Part shown: positions 17,518 through 26,251 of the stretch, in pieces
Layout: each line of letters begins with the position of its first letter
Numbering within the stretch: the stretch's first letter is position 1
Source: Clostridia bacterium
GTDB taxonomy: Bacteria; Bacillota; Clostridia; TANB77; CAG-508
NCBI GenBank assembly: GCA_900754085.1
Contig: CAAEBO010000045.1
Location: forward strand, 1-61,604
Direction: 5' to 3'
Length of the DNA: 61,604 nucleotides
Made by a program: the position numbers and the translations under genes
The notes under the pieces: generated by a model
What the model was told of the DNA's origin: nothing
Databases searched by the model: none
The model's input: the letters and a program-made list of their open reading frames with translations, nothing else

Positions 17518-17594
17518 AATGTAATCCCATTCTTGTGAATAAAAAAATGAAGAAAAAGAACATTAATAATATTCAATTTTAGAAAGGAGAAATT

Positions 17595-18512
17595 ATGATA
17601 CCAAATAGACTAAAAAAAGGAGATACATTAGGAATAATTGCACCATCAGATAATGTGACAGAGCAAAATTTGGATGAATTTAATAGCTCAATTTTGTTAA
17701 TGGAACAAGCAGGATATAATATAAAGATAGGAAAAAATGTTTTTTCTAATGAAACAGAATATGGAGCAACAGCAAAACAAAAAGCAGATGATTTAAATAA
17801 AATGTTTGCTGATAAAGACGTGAAAATGGTTTGGTGTGCTAAAGGTGGTTATAATTCGAACTCTATTTTTGATTTGATTGATTATGAATTAATAAAAAAC
17901 AATCCTAAAATATTATGTGGATATAGTGATACTACTGCTATAGCTAATATAATTTATGAAAGAACAGGATTAGTTACATTTTCTGGTCAAACATTTAAAG
18001 GGTTAGCTTCGTGCGAAACAGAATATTGCTATAATGAAATTATAAAAAGATTACAAGAAGCAGATTTAGAACTTGGAGATAATAGTGATAAATATAATGT
18101 AATACATAAAGGTAAAGCAGAAGGTATTATGATTGGGGGAAATTTAAGTATATTTTCTAACTTAATAACAGGAAAATATAATATGAATATTAAAGATAAA
18201 ATTTTATTTTTAGAAGAATTTCCACTAGAATCACCACCAGAAGCAGTTAGTTCATATTTTTATAGAATGAAACAAAATGATGTTTTTAACCAAATTAAAG
18301 GAATATGGTTTGGTGGATATGAACATGAATCTGGAATAACACTTTCTAAAATATTAGAAGATACAATAGGAAATGAATATGATTTTCCAATAATACAATC
18401 AAGCAATTTTGGACATATAGATAAGAAAACAGTTATACCAATTGGAACAAAAGTAAAAATAGATACAGAAGACGAAGTAAAAATAAGATTATTAGAAAAA
18501 TGTGTAAAATAG
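17595..18512 (+). CDS. S66-family peptidase (LD-carboxypeptidase/MccF-like)
   Basis: A 305-residue protein. The N-terminus RLKKGDTLGIIAPSDNV, WCAKGGYNSNSI, the nucleophile motif GYSDTTA (Ser of the Ser-Glu-His triad), the Glu-containing LFLEEFPLESPPE region and NFGHIDKKTVIPIG (His) match the S66 family. Members either cleave the L,D-bond of peptidoglycan tetrapeptides or inactivate microcin C-type peptides. The start with AGAAAGGAG is clear. The neighbouring pgeF fits a cell-wall recycling role, but the MccF-like function is equally possible. Confidence 0.85.
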   Translation: MIPNRLKKGDTLGIIAPSDNVTEQNLDEFNSSILLMEQAGYNIKIGKNVFSNETEYGATAKQKADDLNKMFADKDVKMVWCAKGGYNSNSIFDLIDYELIKNNPKILCGYSDTTAIANIIYERTGLVTFSGQTFKGLASCETEYCYNEIIKRLQEADLELGDNSDKYNVIHKGKAEGIMIGGNLSIFSNLITGKYNMNIKDKILFLEEFPLESPPEAVSSYFYRMKQNDVFNQIKGIWFGGYEHESGITLSKILEDTIGNEYDFPIIQSSNFGHIDKKTVIPIGTKVKIDTEDEVKIRLLEKCVK

Positions 18513-18530
18513 CATGAAGAGGTGTAAAAA

Positions 18531-19103
18531 TTGTACGATAATTGGGAAGACTTAGAAAAATCAATAATAGGTTGTAAGAAATGTAAATTATGCAATAATA
18601 GAACAAACATTGTATTTGCAGAAGGTAATAAAAATGCTAATGTAATGTTTATTGGTGAAGGTCCAGGAGCAGATGAAGATAAACAAGGAATACCATTTGT
18701 AGGAAAAGCAGGACAACTAATGAACAAAGCATTTGAAGGTTTGGGAATAGACAGAAAGAAAATATATATAGCAAATATAGTAAAATGCAGGCCACCAAAT
18801 AATAGAGTACCAGAAGTAGACGAAGCACAAGCATGCTTAAATTACTTAAGAAACCAAGTAATATTGGTAAAACCACAAATAATAGTACTAATGGGAAGCA
18901 CAGCACTTCAAAACATATTAGGAAAAGAATATAAAATAACAACAACAAGAGGACACTGGATAGAAAGAAAAGGAATAATGTATATGCCAACATGGCACCC
19001 AGCAGCACTATTAAGAGATGAAAACAAAAAAATAGACTTTTGGAAAGATCTAAAAAAAGTATTAGAAATGTGTGAAGAATTAAAAACAGAAATAGGGATT
19101 TAG
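18531..19103 (+). CDS. udg: Family 4/5-type uracil-DNA glycosylase (iron-sulphur)
   Basis: A 190-residue protein beginning at a TTG codon behind AAGAGGTG. The N-terminal CKKCKLC pair, KCRPPNN and the later Cys in QACLNYL supply the [4Fe-4S] ligands. GEGPGADEDKQGIPFVGKAG is the uracil-pocket motif and TWHPAALLR the C-terminal active-site motif. It removes uracil from DNA for base-excision repair. The last codons and the TAG stop lie inside REP copy B, so the C-terminal residues (IGI) come from the repeat. Confidence 0.92.
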   Translation: MYDNWEDLEKSIIGCKKCKLCNNRTNIVFAEGNKNANVMFIGEGPGADEDKQGIPFVGKAGQLMNKAFEGLGIDRKKIYIANIVKCRPPNNRVPEVDEAQACLNYLRNQVILVKPQIIVLMGSTALQNILGKEYKITTTRGHWIERKGIMYMPTWHPAALLRDENKKIDFWKDLKKVLEMCEELKTEIGI

Positions 19104-19123
19104 GGATGGTCCTTAAAATCCCT
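19094..19123 (+). repeat. REP-like palindrome, copy B, overlapping the udg stop codon
   Basis: AGGGATTT-AGGGATGGTCC-TTAAAATCCCT, 30 bp, one T shorter than the consensus and with GGAT in place of GGAC. It contains the udg stop at 19101-19103, so the element lies closer to the coding end than any other copy. Same gene-sense orientation as the other good copies. Confidence 0.85.
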
Positions 19124-19157
19124 GTTACTAGAGTAAATAAAAAATGGGAGGGGCATA

Positions 19158-19706
19158 ATGGAAAAATATTTTAAAGATATGGATTACGAAAAATTAAGTG
19201 AAGAAATAGCTTTTAAAGGGAAAAGAGTTACAGTAAAAGTTGAAAAGTATTTTAATAAAAGGGATAATAAAGAAATCTATCGTGAGCATATAAAATCTGG
19301 AAATGGAGCTGTTATAATGCCTTTTTTAGATGATAATACATTAATTATGATAGAAGAGGTAAGAACACCTATAGAAAAAAGTATATTAGCATTTCCAGCA
19401 GGCTTAATAGAAGAAGGAGAAAATCCAGAAGAAGCAGCTATAAGGGAATTAGAAGAGGAAACAGGTTATAGAGCAGGAGAAATAGAAGAAATAATATACG
19501 AATATCCAGCGGTAGGGTATTCTAACGAAAAAGTATATATATTTAAGGCGAAGAACTTAACTAAAACACAAAGAAATTTAGACCCTACAGAAGATATACA
19601 AGTACATAAAATTTCTATAAATAAGTTAAAAGAATTATACAAAAATGGAGAAATACATTCTTCAGCAGAAATAATAGCTATATTAAGTTATTTTTCGAAT
19701 ATATAA
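19158..19706 (+). CDS. nudF: Nudix hydrolase, ADP-ribose pyrophosphatase type
   Basis: A 182-residue protein with a complete Nudix box at about residues 95-117 (GLIEEGENPEEAAIRELEEE, then TGY), and the upstream segment RTPIEKSILAFPAG typical of ADP-ribose pyrophosphatases. It would hydrolyse ADP-ribose to AMP and ribose-5-phosphate. The start is set by GGGAGGGG, which lies directly upstream. It begins 35 nt after REP copy B and may form a separate unit with the GltD-like gene 20 nt later. Confidence 0.88.
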   Translation: MEKYFKDMDYEKLSEEIAFKGKRVTVKVEKYFNKRDNKEIYREHIKSGNGAVIMPFLDDNTLIMIEEVRTPIEKSILAFPAGLIEEGENPEEAAIRELEEETGYRAGEIEEIIYEYPAVGYSNEKVYIFKAKNLTKTQRNLDPTEDIQVHKISINKLKELYKNGEIHSSAEIIAILSYFSNI

Positions 19707-19726
19707 AATTATAAACAGGAGGAAAA

Positions 19727-20977
19727 ATGAATAATTTAATAGAAGAATCAAATAGATGCTTAAATTGTAAAGTTAAACCATGTCAAAAAGCATGTCCTTT
19801 AGGTAATGATATTCCTAGTTTTATAAAATGTGTTAAAGAAAATAATTTAAAGGAGGCTTTTAATGTTTTAACAAAAACTACTGTTTTGGGAGCAATTTGT
19901 GGTAGAATTTGTCCGCATTTTAAACAATGTAAAGGAAGCTGTGTAAGAGGTATAAAAACAGAACCTATAAGTATTGGCGAATTGGAAGCCTATGTGTTTG
20001 ATAATGCGTTTAAAGAAGATTATAAAATAAAAACGACTAAGGAATTAGAAGGAAAAAAAGTTGCAGTAATAGGAGGTGGACCTTCTGGTCTTACTTGTGC
20101 AGCTTTTTTAAAGATGTATGGCGCAGATGTTACTATTTACGAGAAACAGCCAAAACTTGGAGGCATTACAAGATATGGAATACCAGACTTTAGATTATCT
20201 AGAGAAATAATAGATAAAAATATAGAAAAAATACTAAACTTAGGAATAAAAGCAGAGTGTAATAAATCTTTTGGAAAGGATTATAATCTAGAAGACTTAG
20301 AAAAAGAATATGATGCTATATATTTAAGCTTTGGAGCAAATGTATCATCAAAAATGAATATACCAGGTGAAAACTTACAAGGTATATATGGAGGAAATGA
20401 ACTATTAGAAACAAATATGCACCCGGATTATACAGGGAAAAATGTAGCAGTAAGTGGTGGAGGAAATGTAGCCATGGATACTGCAAGAACAATAAAACGA
20501 TTAGGAGCAAAAAATGTATATGTAATATATAGAAGAGCAAAAGAACAAATGCCAGCAGAAGAACTAGAAATAGAAGAAGCAGAAAAAGAAGGAATAGAAT
20601 TTTTATTTAAAACAAATATTATAAAAATATTAGGAAATGAAAAAGTAGAAAAATTAGAATGTATAAAGACAGAATTAGTACAAAAAGAAGGGGAAAAAAG
20701 ACCTGTACCTGTAAATATAGAGAATTCTAATTATTTACTAGATATGGACTATGTAGTAATGGCAGTAGGATCTAAGCCTAATGAAGAAATTGTTTCTAAA
20801 ACTAAGTTAGAAGTAACACAATATGGAAATATAAAAGTAGATGAAAATTACATGACATCCAAAAAAGGAATATTTGCAGGTGGAGATTTAATAGGAACAA
20901 AATCAACTGTGGCATGGGCTGCACGTTCTGGAAGAAATGCTTCAGAAGCAATAAAAAATTATTTATTAGAAAAGTAA
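19727..20977 (+). CDS. GltD-like NAD(P)H-dependent FAD oxidoreductase with 4Fe-4S domain
   Basis: A 416-residue flavoprotein. Residues 1-95 carry Cys clusters (CLNCKVKPCQKACP, CGRICPHFKQCKGSC) of the Fer4_20 domain. Residues 108-416 have the FAD Rossmann motif VIGGGPSGLTCA and a second nucleotide motif VSGGGNVAMDTA. The C-terminal GIFAGGDL is the flavin-binding ATG/GD motif. It resembles the small subunit of glutamate synthase and NfnB-type subunits, but no GltA/GltB or NfnA gene is adjacent, so the electron acceptor is unknown. Confidence 0.85.
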   Translation: MNNLIEESNRCLNCKVKPCQKACPLGNDIPSFIKCVKENNLKEAFNVLTKTTVLGAICGRICPHFKQCKGSCVRGIKTEPISIGELEAYVFDNAFKEDYKIKTTKELEGKKVAVIGGGPSGLTCAAFLKMYGADVTIYEKQPKLGGITRYGIPDFRLSREIIDKNIEKILNLGIKAECNKSFGKDYNLEDLEKEYDAIYLSFGANVSSKMNIPGENLQGIYGGNELLETNMHPDYTGKNVAVSGGGNVAMDTARTIKRLGAKNVYVIYRRAKEQMPAEELEIEEAEKEGIEFLFKTNIIKILGNEKVEKLECIKTELVQKEGEKRPVPVNIENSNYLLDMDYVVMAVGSKPNEEIVSKTKLEVTQYGNIKVDENYMTSKKGIFAGGDLIGTKSTVAWAARSGRNASEAIKNYLLEK

Positions 20978-21039
20978 ATAACAACATAATAAGAAAAATT
21001 TTCTAAAGCACTAATCACAGCAAGCACTAAAATAAAATA

Positions 21040-21068
21040 TTTACTTTTTACATTTTTTGATATATAAT
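21040..21068 (+). promoter_or_regulatory. Sigma-A promoter of leuS
   Basis: TTTACT at 21040-21045, a 17-nt spacer and TATAAT at 21063-21068. The leader is too short to hold a T-box riboswitch, and none of the T-box motifs are present. Confidence 0.6.
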
Positions 21069-21101
21069 TTGGCAAACAAAAATAATGAAGGGATGAAGTT
21101 T

Positions 21102-23519
21102 ATGTACAATTATAAAGAGGTAGAGAAAAAATGGCAAAACAAGTGGTATACAGAAGGTACCTTTAATGCAAAAAACGATTATTCAAAAGAAAAATGGTTT
21201 GGACTAATAGAATTTCCTTATCCATCTGGTCAAGGATTACATGTTGGACACCCAAGAAGCTATACAGCGCTAGACATAATAGCTAGAAAAAGAAGAATGC
21301 AAGGGTATAACGTGTTATTTCCTATTGGGTTTGACGCATTTGGGCTTCCAGCAGAAAACTATGCAATAAAAAATCATGTTCATCCTAAAATAACAACAGA
21401 GAAAAATATAAATCATTTTAAAGAACAATTAAAATCTATTGGTTTTTCTTTTGATTGGTCAAGAGAAGTAAACACAACAGATCCTAATTATTATAAATGG
21501 ACACAATGGATTTTTATACAATTATATAAACATGGCTTAGCCTATAAAACGACTATGCCAATAAACTTTTGTACAGGCTGTAAAGTAGGACTAGCAAACG
21601 AAGAAGTTGTAAACGGAGTTTGCGAAAGATGTGGAAGTCCTGTTGTACAAAAAGAAAAAAGCCAATGGATGCTAAAAATTACAGAATATGCACAAAGGCT
21701 GATAGATGATTTAGATGATGTTAATTTCTTAGAAAAAATAAAAGCACAACAAATAAATTGGATTGGAAGAAGTGAAGGTGCAGAAGTTAATTTTAAAATA
21801 AGTGGAGAAGACGACAAACTTCTAATTTATACAACTAGACCAGATACAATATTTGGAGCAACATATATGGTTGTAGCACCAGAGCATGAAATTATAAAAA
21901 AATATAAAGACAAAATAACAAACCTTGAAGAAGTAGAAGAATATAAAAGAAAAGCATCATTAAAATCAGATTTTGAAAGAGCAGAGCTAAACAAAGAAAA
22001 AACAGGTGTAGAAATAAAAGGAATAAAAGCAGTAAACCCATTAACTAATGAGGAAATACCAATTTGGATTTCAGATTATGTATTAATAACATATGGAACA
22101 GGTGCTATTATGGCTGTTCCTGCACATGATGCAAGAGATTTCGAATTTGCAAAGAAATTCAATTTACCAATTAAACAAGTTATAGTAGAAAAAACAAATA
22201 AACAAATTCTAGAAGAAATAACAGAACCACTTACAGATGTAAATAATGGAATAGCAATAAATTCAGAATTTTTAAATGGATTAGAATCTAAAGAAGCAAT
22301 AAATAAAGCAATAGAATACATAGAGAAAAATAATTTAGGAGAAAGAAAAATAAATTATAAACTTCGTGATTGGGTATTTTCTAGACAACGTTATTGGGGA
22401 GAACCAATACCTATGGTATATTGCGATAAATGTGGATGGGTTCCAATTCCAGAAGAGGAATTACCTTTAAAATTACCAGATGTAGAAGATTATGAACCAG
22501 GAGAAAATGGAGAGTCACCACTTTCAAAGCATGAAGAATGGATAAATACAACTTGCCCATGTTGCCATGGAAAAGCAAGAAGAGAAACAGACACAATGCC
22601 ACAGTGGGCAGGATCTTCATGGTATTACTTAAGATATATGGATCCACATAATAATAATGAGTTAGCCTCAAAAGAAGCATTAGAATATTGGTCACCAGTA
22701 GATTGGTATAATGGTGGAATGGAACATACTACTTTACATTTATTATATTCAAGATTTTGGCATAAATTTTTATATGATATCGGAGTTGTACCAACTAAAG
22801 AACCATATGCAAAACGTACATCGCATGGAATGATATTAGGAAGCAATGGAGAAAAAATGTCTAAATCTAAAGGAAATGTAATAAATCCAGACGAAATAGT
22901 AGAAGACTTTGGGGCAGATGCGTTTAGAGTTTACGAAATGTTTATGGGACCTTTCGACCAAACAGCTCCATGGTCAATGGAAAGTATTAGAGGATGTATG
23001 AAATTCCTAGATAGAGTTTGGAATATGCAAGACTTCTTGGTAGAAGGAGATAAGTATTCAGAAAAATTCGAAAAAATGCTTAATAAAGCAATAAAGAAGG
23101 TTTCTATGGATATAGAAGAAATGAAATTTAATACATCTATTGCTACATTTATGACAATGGTAAATGAATTTTACAAAGAAAAACAAATTAACAAAGCAGA
23201 ATTTACTACATTTTTACAATTATTAAATCCATTCGCACCACATATGACAGAAGAATTATATAAGATAATTGGTGGTAAAGAAGATTTAGCATATAAAGAA
23301 TGGCCAAAATATGATGAAGCAAAAACAGTAGAAGATGAAATAGAAATTCCAGTTCAGATAAAAGGCAAAGTTAAGGCAACAATTACTATTAAAAAAGATG
23401 AAGATGAAGAAATAGTAAAACAAAAAGCAAAAGAAGCAGTTGCAAGCCAAATAGAAGATAAAAAGATTATAAAAGAAATATATGTTAAAAATAAAATATA
23501 TAACATAGTAATTGCGTAA
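21102..23519 (+). CDS. leuS: Leucyl-tRNA synthetase
   Basis: An 805-residue class I synthetase. HIGH appears as HVGH in FPYPSGQGLHVGHPRSYTAL and KMSKS as EKMSKSKGN. The CP1 editing domain is present, with two zinc Cys sets (CTGCKVGL/VCERCG and CDKCGW/CPCC). The ATG at 21102 is chosen because GAAGGGATG precedes it; an earlier in-frame ATG at 21057 lies in the promoter spacer, before the -10 box. It charges tRNA-Leu with post-transfer editing. Confidence 0.96.
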   Translation: MYNYKEVEKKWQNKWYTEGTFNAKNDYSKEKWFGLIEFPYPSGQGLHVGHPRSYTALDIIARKRRMQGYNVLFPIGFDAFGLPAENYAIKNHVHPKITTEKNINHFKEQLKSIGFSFDWSREVNTTDPNYYKWTQWIFIQLYKHGLAYKTTMPINFCTGCKVGLANEEVVNGVCERCGSPVVQKEKSQWMLKITEYAQRLIDDLDDVNFLEKIKAQQINWIGRSEGAEVNFKISGEDDKLLIYTTRPDTIFGATYMVVAPEHEIIKKYKDKITNLEEVEEYKRKASLKSDFERAELNKEKTGVEIKGIKAVNPLTNEEIPIWISDYVLITYGTGAIMAVPAHDARDFEFAKKFNLPIKQVIVEKTNKQILEEITEPLTDVNNGIAINSEFLNGLESKEAINKAIEYIEKNNLGERKINYKLRDWVFSRQRYWGEPIPMVYCDKCGWVPIPEEELPLKLPDVEDYEPGENGESPLSKHEEWINTTCPCCHGKARRETDTMPQWAGSSWYYLRYMDPHNNNELASKEALEYWSPVDWYNGGMEHTTLHLLYSRFWHKFLYDIGVVPTKEPYAKRTSHGMILGSNGEKMSKSKGNVINPDEIVEDFGADAFRVYEMFMGPFDQTAPWSMESIRGCMKFLDRVWNMQDFLVEGDKYSEKFEKMLNKAIKKVSMDIEEMKFNTSIATFMTMVNEFYKEKQINKAEFTTFLQLLNPFAPHMTEELYKIIGGKEDLAYKEWPKYDEAKTVEDEIEIPVQIKGKVKATITIKKDEDEEIVKQKAKEAVASQIEDKKIIKEIYVKNKIYNIVIA

Positions 23520-23579
23520 ATACTATAAAAAAATTGGAATAAATTAAACTATAAAATATATGTATGGGTTAATAATGAA

Positions 23580-23620
23580 CATTACAGTTATGTTTTGTAA
23601 CATAGCTGTAATGCTTTTTT
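23580..23620 (+). terminator. Intrinsic terminator of leuS
   Basis: CATTACAGTTATG at 23580-23592 pairs with ACATAGCTGTAATG at 23600-23613 (one mismatch/bulge), followed by CTTTTTT. Confidence 0.85.
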
Positions 23621-23695
23621 AAAGAGAATGTTATAGAACTTTAAATTATATATAGTATAATATAATTATCTATAAGTGTATTAGGAGAAAAGCAT

Positions 23696-24805
23696 ATGGG
23701 GATAGAGTCAAACTTAAAAAAAGAAGGAATCAAAGTTGTAGAAGAACTTGATAAAATAAAAGTTAATACAATAGCTAAGAATGTAGCTCAAAAAATTGTG
23801 GCTGCGTTTCCTAATATGGACTTTAAATTAGGAGAAATATTTATAAGGCTTTCACAAATAAAAATGTATTATGCAGAAGTTCCAAAGGGATTTTCGGAAG
23901 CTAATTATTTTTATAAAAATACATCAATATATTTTAACTGCGAAGTACCATTAGAAAAAGTAGAAGATTATGCTATACATGAATGTATTCACTATTTACA
24001 AGAAAGAAAAGATAAAGCAGGTTTTTTACTAAGATTAGGCTTGTGTGATTTAACACAATATAAAGTTCATGGATTGGCACTAAATGAAGCAGCGGTACAA
24101 TATGCCACAGCAAAAGCAACTAAGGAGCCAAAAGATAATGTGAAGTATTATGGAATTTCGTTTGATACAATAAGCCCTACTTGCTATCCTTTAATATGTA
24201 ATTTAATTGCACAAATGGCATATGTAACAGGAGAAGACGCTCTTTTTGATAGTGTATTTAATAGTAATGATAACTTTAAAGAAAACTTTATAGAAAAAAC
24301 AACAGAAGAAACGTTTTATTCTTTAGAAAAGAATTTTGATAAAATATTAAAATTAGAGGAAGAATTATTAAAATTAAATAATAAAATAGAAATTACAGAT
24401 AATTTAAATTCATCAATGAATAAAAAAAGAGTTAAAATAAAAAATGACATTCAGAAAACATTTATGGATTCACAAAACTTAATAATGAATTCTTATTTTG
24501 ATACATCTTTTGATAGAATTACAAATTTAGAAGAAGTAGAAAATTATAGAAGAGCATTATATAACTACAAAGATTTAGTAGGCTATGTAGAAGGAAAAGA
24601 TGAATTTAATGAATATTATATAAAAACAATGAATAAATTAGAAAATAAATATAACGAATTAGAAAATGAAAATTTATTAGCTGATGATGAAGAAATTGTA
24701 GACTTGCCAATAGAAAGAAAAAATAAATTCCAAATTATATGGCAAACTATAAAGAAATTTTTATTTAAATCTGGTGAAGAATACCAAAGAGAAACAGAAA
24801 AATAG
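23696..24805 (+). CDS. HEXXH-containing putative metalloprotease, unknown
   Basis: A 369-residue protein with no signal peptide. H95-E-C-I-H99 forms a zincin HEXXH motif and E131 in LALNEAAVQYA is a candidate third ligand, as in gluzincins. The region around it is moderately conserved-looking (YAIHECIHYLQER). Residues 200-345 are predicted to be charged and partly coiled coil, and the last 25 residues are basic (KNKFQIIWQTIKKFLFK), possibly a peripheral membrane helix. I do not recognise a named family, and protease activity is inferred from the motif only. It lies between leuS and the infC operon as a single gene. Confidence 0.7.
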   Translation: MGIESNLKKEGIKVVEELDKIKVNTIAKNVAQKIVAAFPNMDFKLGEIFIRLSQIKMYYAEVPKGFSEANYFYKNTSIYFNCEVPLEKVEDYAIHECIHYLQERKDKAGFLLRLGLCDLTQYKVHGLALNEAAVQYATAKATKEPKDNVKYYGISFDTISPTCYPLICNLIAQMAYVTGEDALFDSVFNSNDNFKENFIEKTTEETFYSLEKNFDKILKLEEELLKLNNKIEITDNLNSSMNKKRVKIKNDIQKTFMDSQNLIMNSYFDTSFDRITNLEEVENYRRALYNYKDLVGYVEGKDEFNEYYIKTMNKLENKYNELENENLLADDEEIVDLPIERKNKFQIIWQTIKKFLFKSGEEYQRETEK

Positions 24806-24815
24806 CAATTAAGTA

Positions 24816-24844
24816 TTGACAATATAAAAAATAGATGATATTAT
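24816..24844 (+). promoter_or_regulatory. Sigma-A promoter of the infC operon
   Basis: TTGACA at 24816-24821, a 17-nt spacer and TATTAT at 24839-24844 with extended -10 TGA. Predicted transcript start is about 24851, giving a structured leader of about 165 nt. Confidence 0.8.
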
Positions 24845-24850
24845 ATATAA

Positions 24851-25003
24851 GCGATTAAAGAAGAAGGTAACCACTTCCACCTTATCTATACAGATAGAAA
24901 GGTAAAATAATTTAATATATATAGTATATAATTATTTTAGTGGGTTAACTTGCGTCTTTAAGTTAATTCATTTTTTTATTGCTTATTTATAAGCAAAATA
25001 TAT
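24851..25003 (+). ncRNA. infC-rpmI-rplT leader (L20-type autoregulatory leader)
   Basis: The leader contains GGTAACCACTTCCACCTTA (24866-24884), a segment recalled from L20 leaders of Firmicutes. It also has a hairpin pairing ACCTTATCTAT (24879-24889) with ATAGAAAGGT (24894-24903), and a terminator-like stem TTAACTT/AAGTTAA (24945-24966) followed by a T run. Free L20 is expected to stabilise the terminator form and stop transcription. The assignment rests on position plus the conserved segment, not on a covariance search. Confidence 0.65.
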
Positions 25004-25017
25004 GGAGGTGTTTTATA

Positions 25018-25527
25018 ATAAAACAAGATTTACCTATTAACGAAAAAATAAGAGCCAAAGAAGTAAACTTAATAGATGAAAATGGCGAAAAATTAGGAGT
25101 AATGTCACTTAATGAAGCATTAAGAATAGCTTCAGAAAAGAATTTGGATGTAGCTTTAGTTTCTCCAAATACTGTGCCACCTGTTTGCAAAATTATGAAT
25201 TATGGTAAATACAAATTCGAACAAGCAAAAAGGGAAAAAGAGGCAAAGAAAAAACAAAAAGTATTTGAATTAAAAGAAATAAGAGTAACACCTAATATAG
25301 AAGAACACGACTTCAGCTTTAAATCTAAAAATGTAAGAAAATTCATAGAAGATGGAGCAAAAGTAAAAATTACAGTTAGATTTAGAGGAAGAGAAGTTAA
25401 CAATGTTAAATTAGGAGAAGCAGTTATCAATAAATTTATAGAAGAATTAAAAGATATAGCAACTCCAGAAAAGAAACCTTTATTAGAAGGTAGAAATATG
25501 TTTGTAATTTTATCAAAAAAAGCATAA
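25018..25527 (+). CDS. infC: Translation initiation factor IF-3
   Basis: A 169-residue protein with the IF-3 N-domain (INEKIRAKEVNLIDENGEKL and SEKNLDVALVSPN) and C-domain (ITVRFRGRE and KPLLEGRNMFVIL). The start is AUA at 25018, nine bases after GGAGG; an adjacent AUA at 25015 is the alternative. No AUG, GUG or UUG is available at that position, and the ATG at 24979 lies inside the leader terminator. infC commonly uses a rare AUU or AUA start so that IF-3 limits its own synthesis. Co-transcribed with rpmI and rplT. Confidence 0.95.
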   Translation: MKQDLPINEKIRAKEVNLIDENGEKLGVMSLNEALRIASEKNLDVALVSPNTVPPVCKIMNYGKYKFEQAKREKEAKKKQKVFELKEIRVTPNIEEHDFSFKSKNVRKFIEDGAKVKITVRFRGREVNNVKLGEAVINKFIEELKDIATPEKKPLLEGRNMFVILSKKA

Positions 25528-25546
25528 ATAGAAAGGAGCAATTAAA

Positions 25547-25744
25547 ATGCCAAAATTAAAAACAAATAAAGCTGCAAGCAAAAGATATGGATTTACAGCA
25601 AAAGGAAAAGTAAAAAGAACATCTGCAAATTCAAGACACAGATTATCTACAAAAACAAGCAGACAAAAAATGTCTAGAAAACAAAATTCTTATGCAGACA
25701 AAACATGTGTAGAAGGAATCAAAAAATTATTACCTTATGGTTAA
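25547..25744 (+). CDS. rpmI: Ribosomal protein bL35
   Basis: A 65-residue, very basic protein matching bL35 (MPKLKTNKAASKRY, KVKRTSANSRHRL, KTSRQKMSRKQ). It belongs to the large ribosomal subunit. Short spacing to infC (19 nt) and rplT (32 nt), each with a GGAG-type site, confirms the infC-rpmI-rplT operon. Confidence 0.97.
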   Translation: MPKLKTNKAASKRYGFTAKGKVKRTSANSRHRLSTKTSRQKMSRKQNSYADKTCVEGIKKLLPYG

Positions 25745-25776
25745 TAAGAAGAACGAAGAATAAGGAGGAATAGAAA

Positions 25777-26127
25777 ATGGCAAGAGTAAAAACAGCAAGA
25801 ATTACTCGTAAAAAACATAAAAAAGTATTAAAACAAGCAAAAGGATATTTTGGAGCAAAAAGATATAGATTCAGAATGGCTAAACAAGCTGTTATGAAAT
25901 CTGGAATGTATGCTTATATAGCTAGAAAAGATAAAAAGAGTAATTTTAGAAAATTATGGATAGCAAGAATAAATGCTGCTGCAAGAATGAATGGAATTTC
26001 TTACAGCAAATTAATAGCAGGATTAAAGAAAGCTAATGTAACAATAAACAGAAAAATGTTAGCAGATATAGCTATAACAGATCCAAAAGCATTTACAGAA
26101 ATTGCAGAAATCGCAAAAAAAGCATAA
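25777..26127 (+). CDS. rplT: Ribosomal protein bL20
   Basis: A 116-residue basic protein of full family length with MARVKTARITRKKHKKVLKQ, the YFGAKRYRFR segment and the conserved NGISYSKLIAGLKKA. It binds 23S rRNA early in assembly and is the expected autoregulator acting on the leader at 24851-25003. Confidence 0.97.
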   Translation: MARVKTARITRKKHKKVLKQAKGYFGAKRYRFRMAKQAVMKSGMYAYIARKDKKSNFRKLWIARINAAARMNGISYSKLIAGLKKANVTINRKMLADIAITDPKAFTEIAEIAKKA

Positions 26128-26141
26128 TTTAAAAAAGTTCT

Positions 26142-26172
26142 AAAATACTAGTTTTTTAAACTAGTATTTTTA
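26142..26172 (+). terminator. Intrinsic terminator of the infC operon
   Basis: AAAATACTAGTTT at 26142-26154 pairs perfectly with AAACTAGTATTTT at 26158-26170. Confidence 0.85.
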
Positions 26173-26183
26173 TGTGCTAAAAT

Positions 26184-26217
26184 TTTTTATTAATTTTTAA
26201 CAAGAAATTAATAAAAA
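26184..26217. repeat. A/T-only 13-bp perfect hairpin
   Basis: TTTTTATTAATTT at 26184-26196 pairs exactly with AAATTAATAAAAA at 26205-26217. It sits just upstream of the RelA/SpoT-like gene and has no GC pairs. It may be chance in A+T-rich DNA. Confidence 0.4.
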
Positions 26218-26251
26218 TTCATATTATATATTAAGAAAGGAGGAATATTTT

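Noticed and set aside
20978..21101. Possible T-box before leuS
   Set aside because: No specifier loop or T-box sequence; promoter and start leave about 30 nt of leader.
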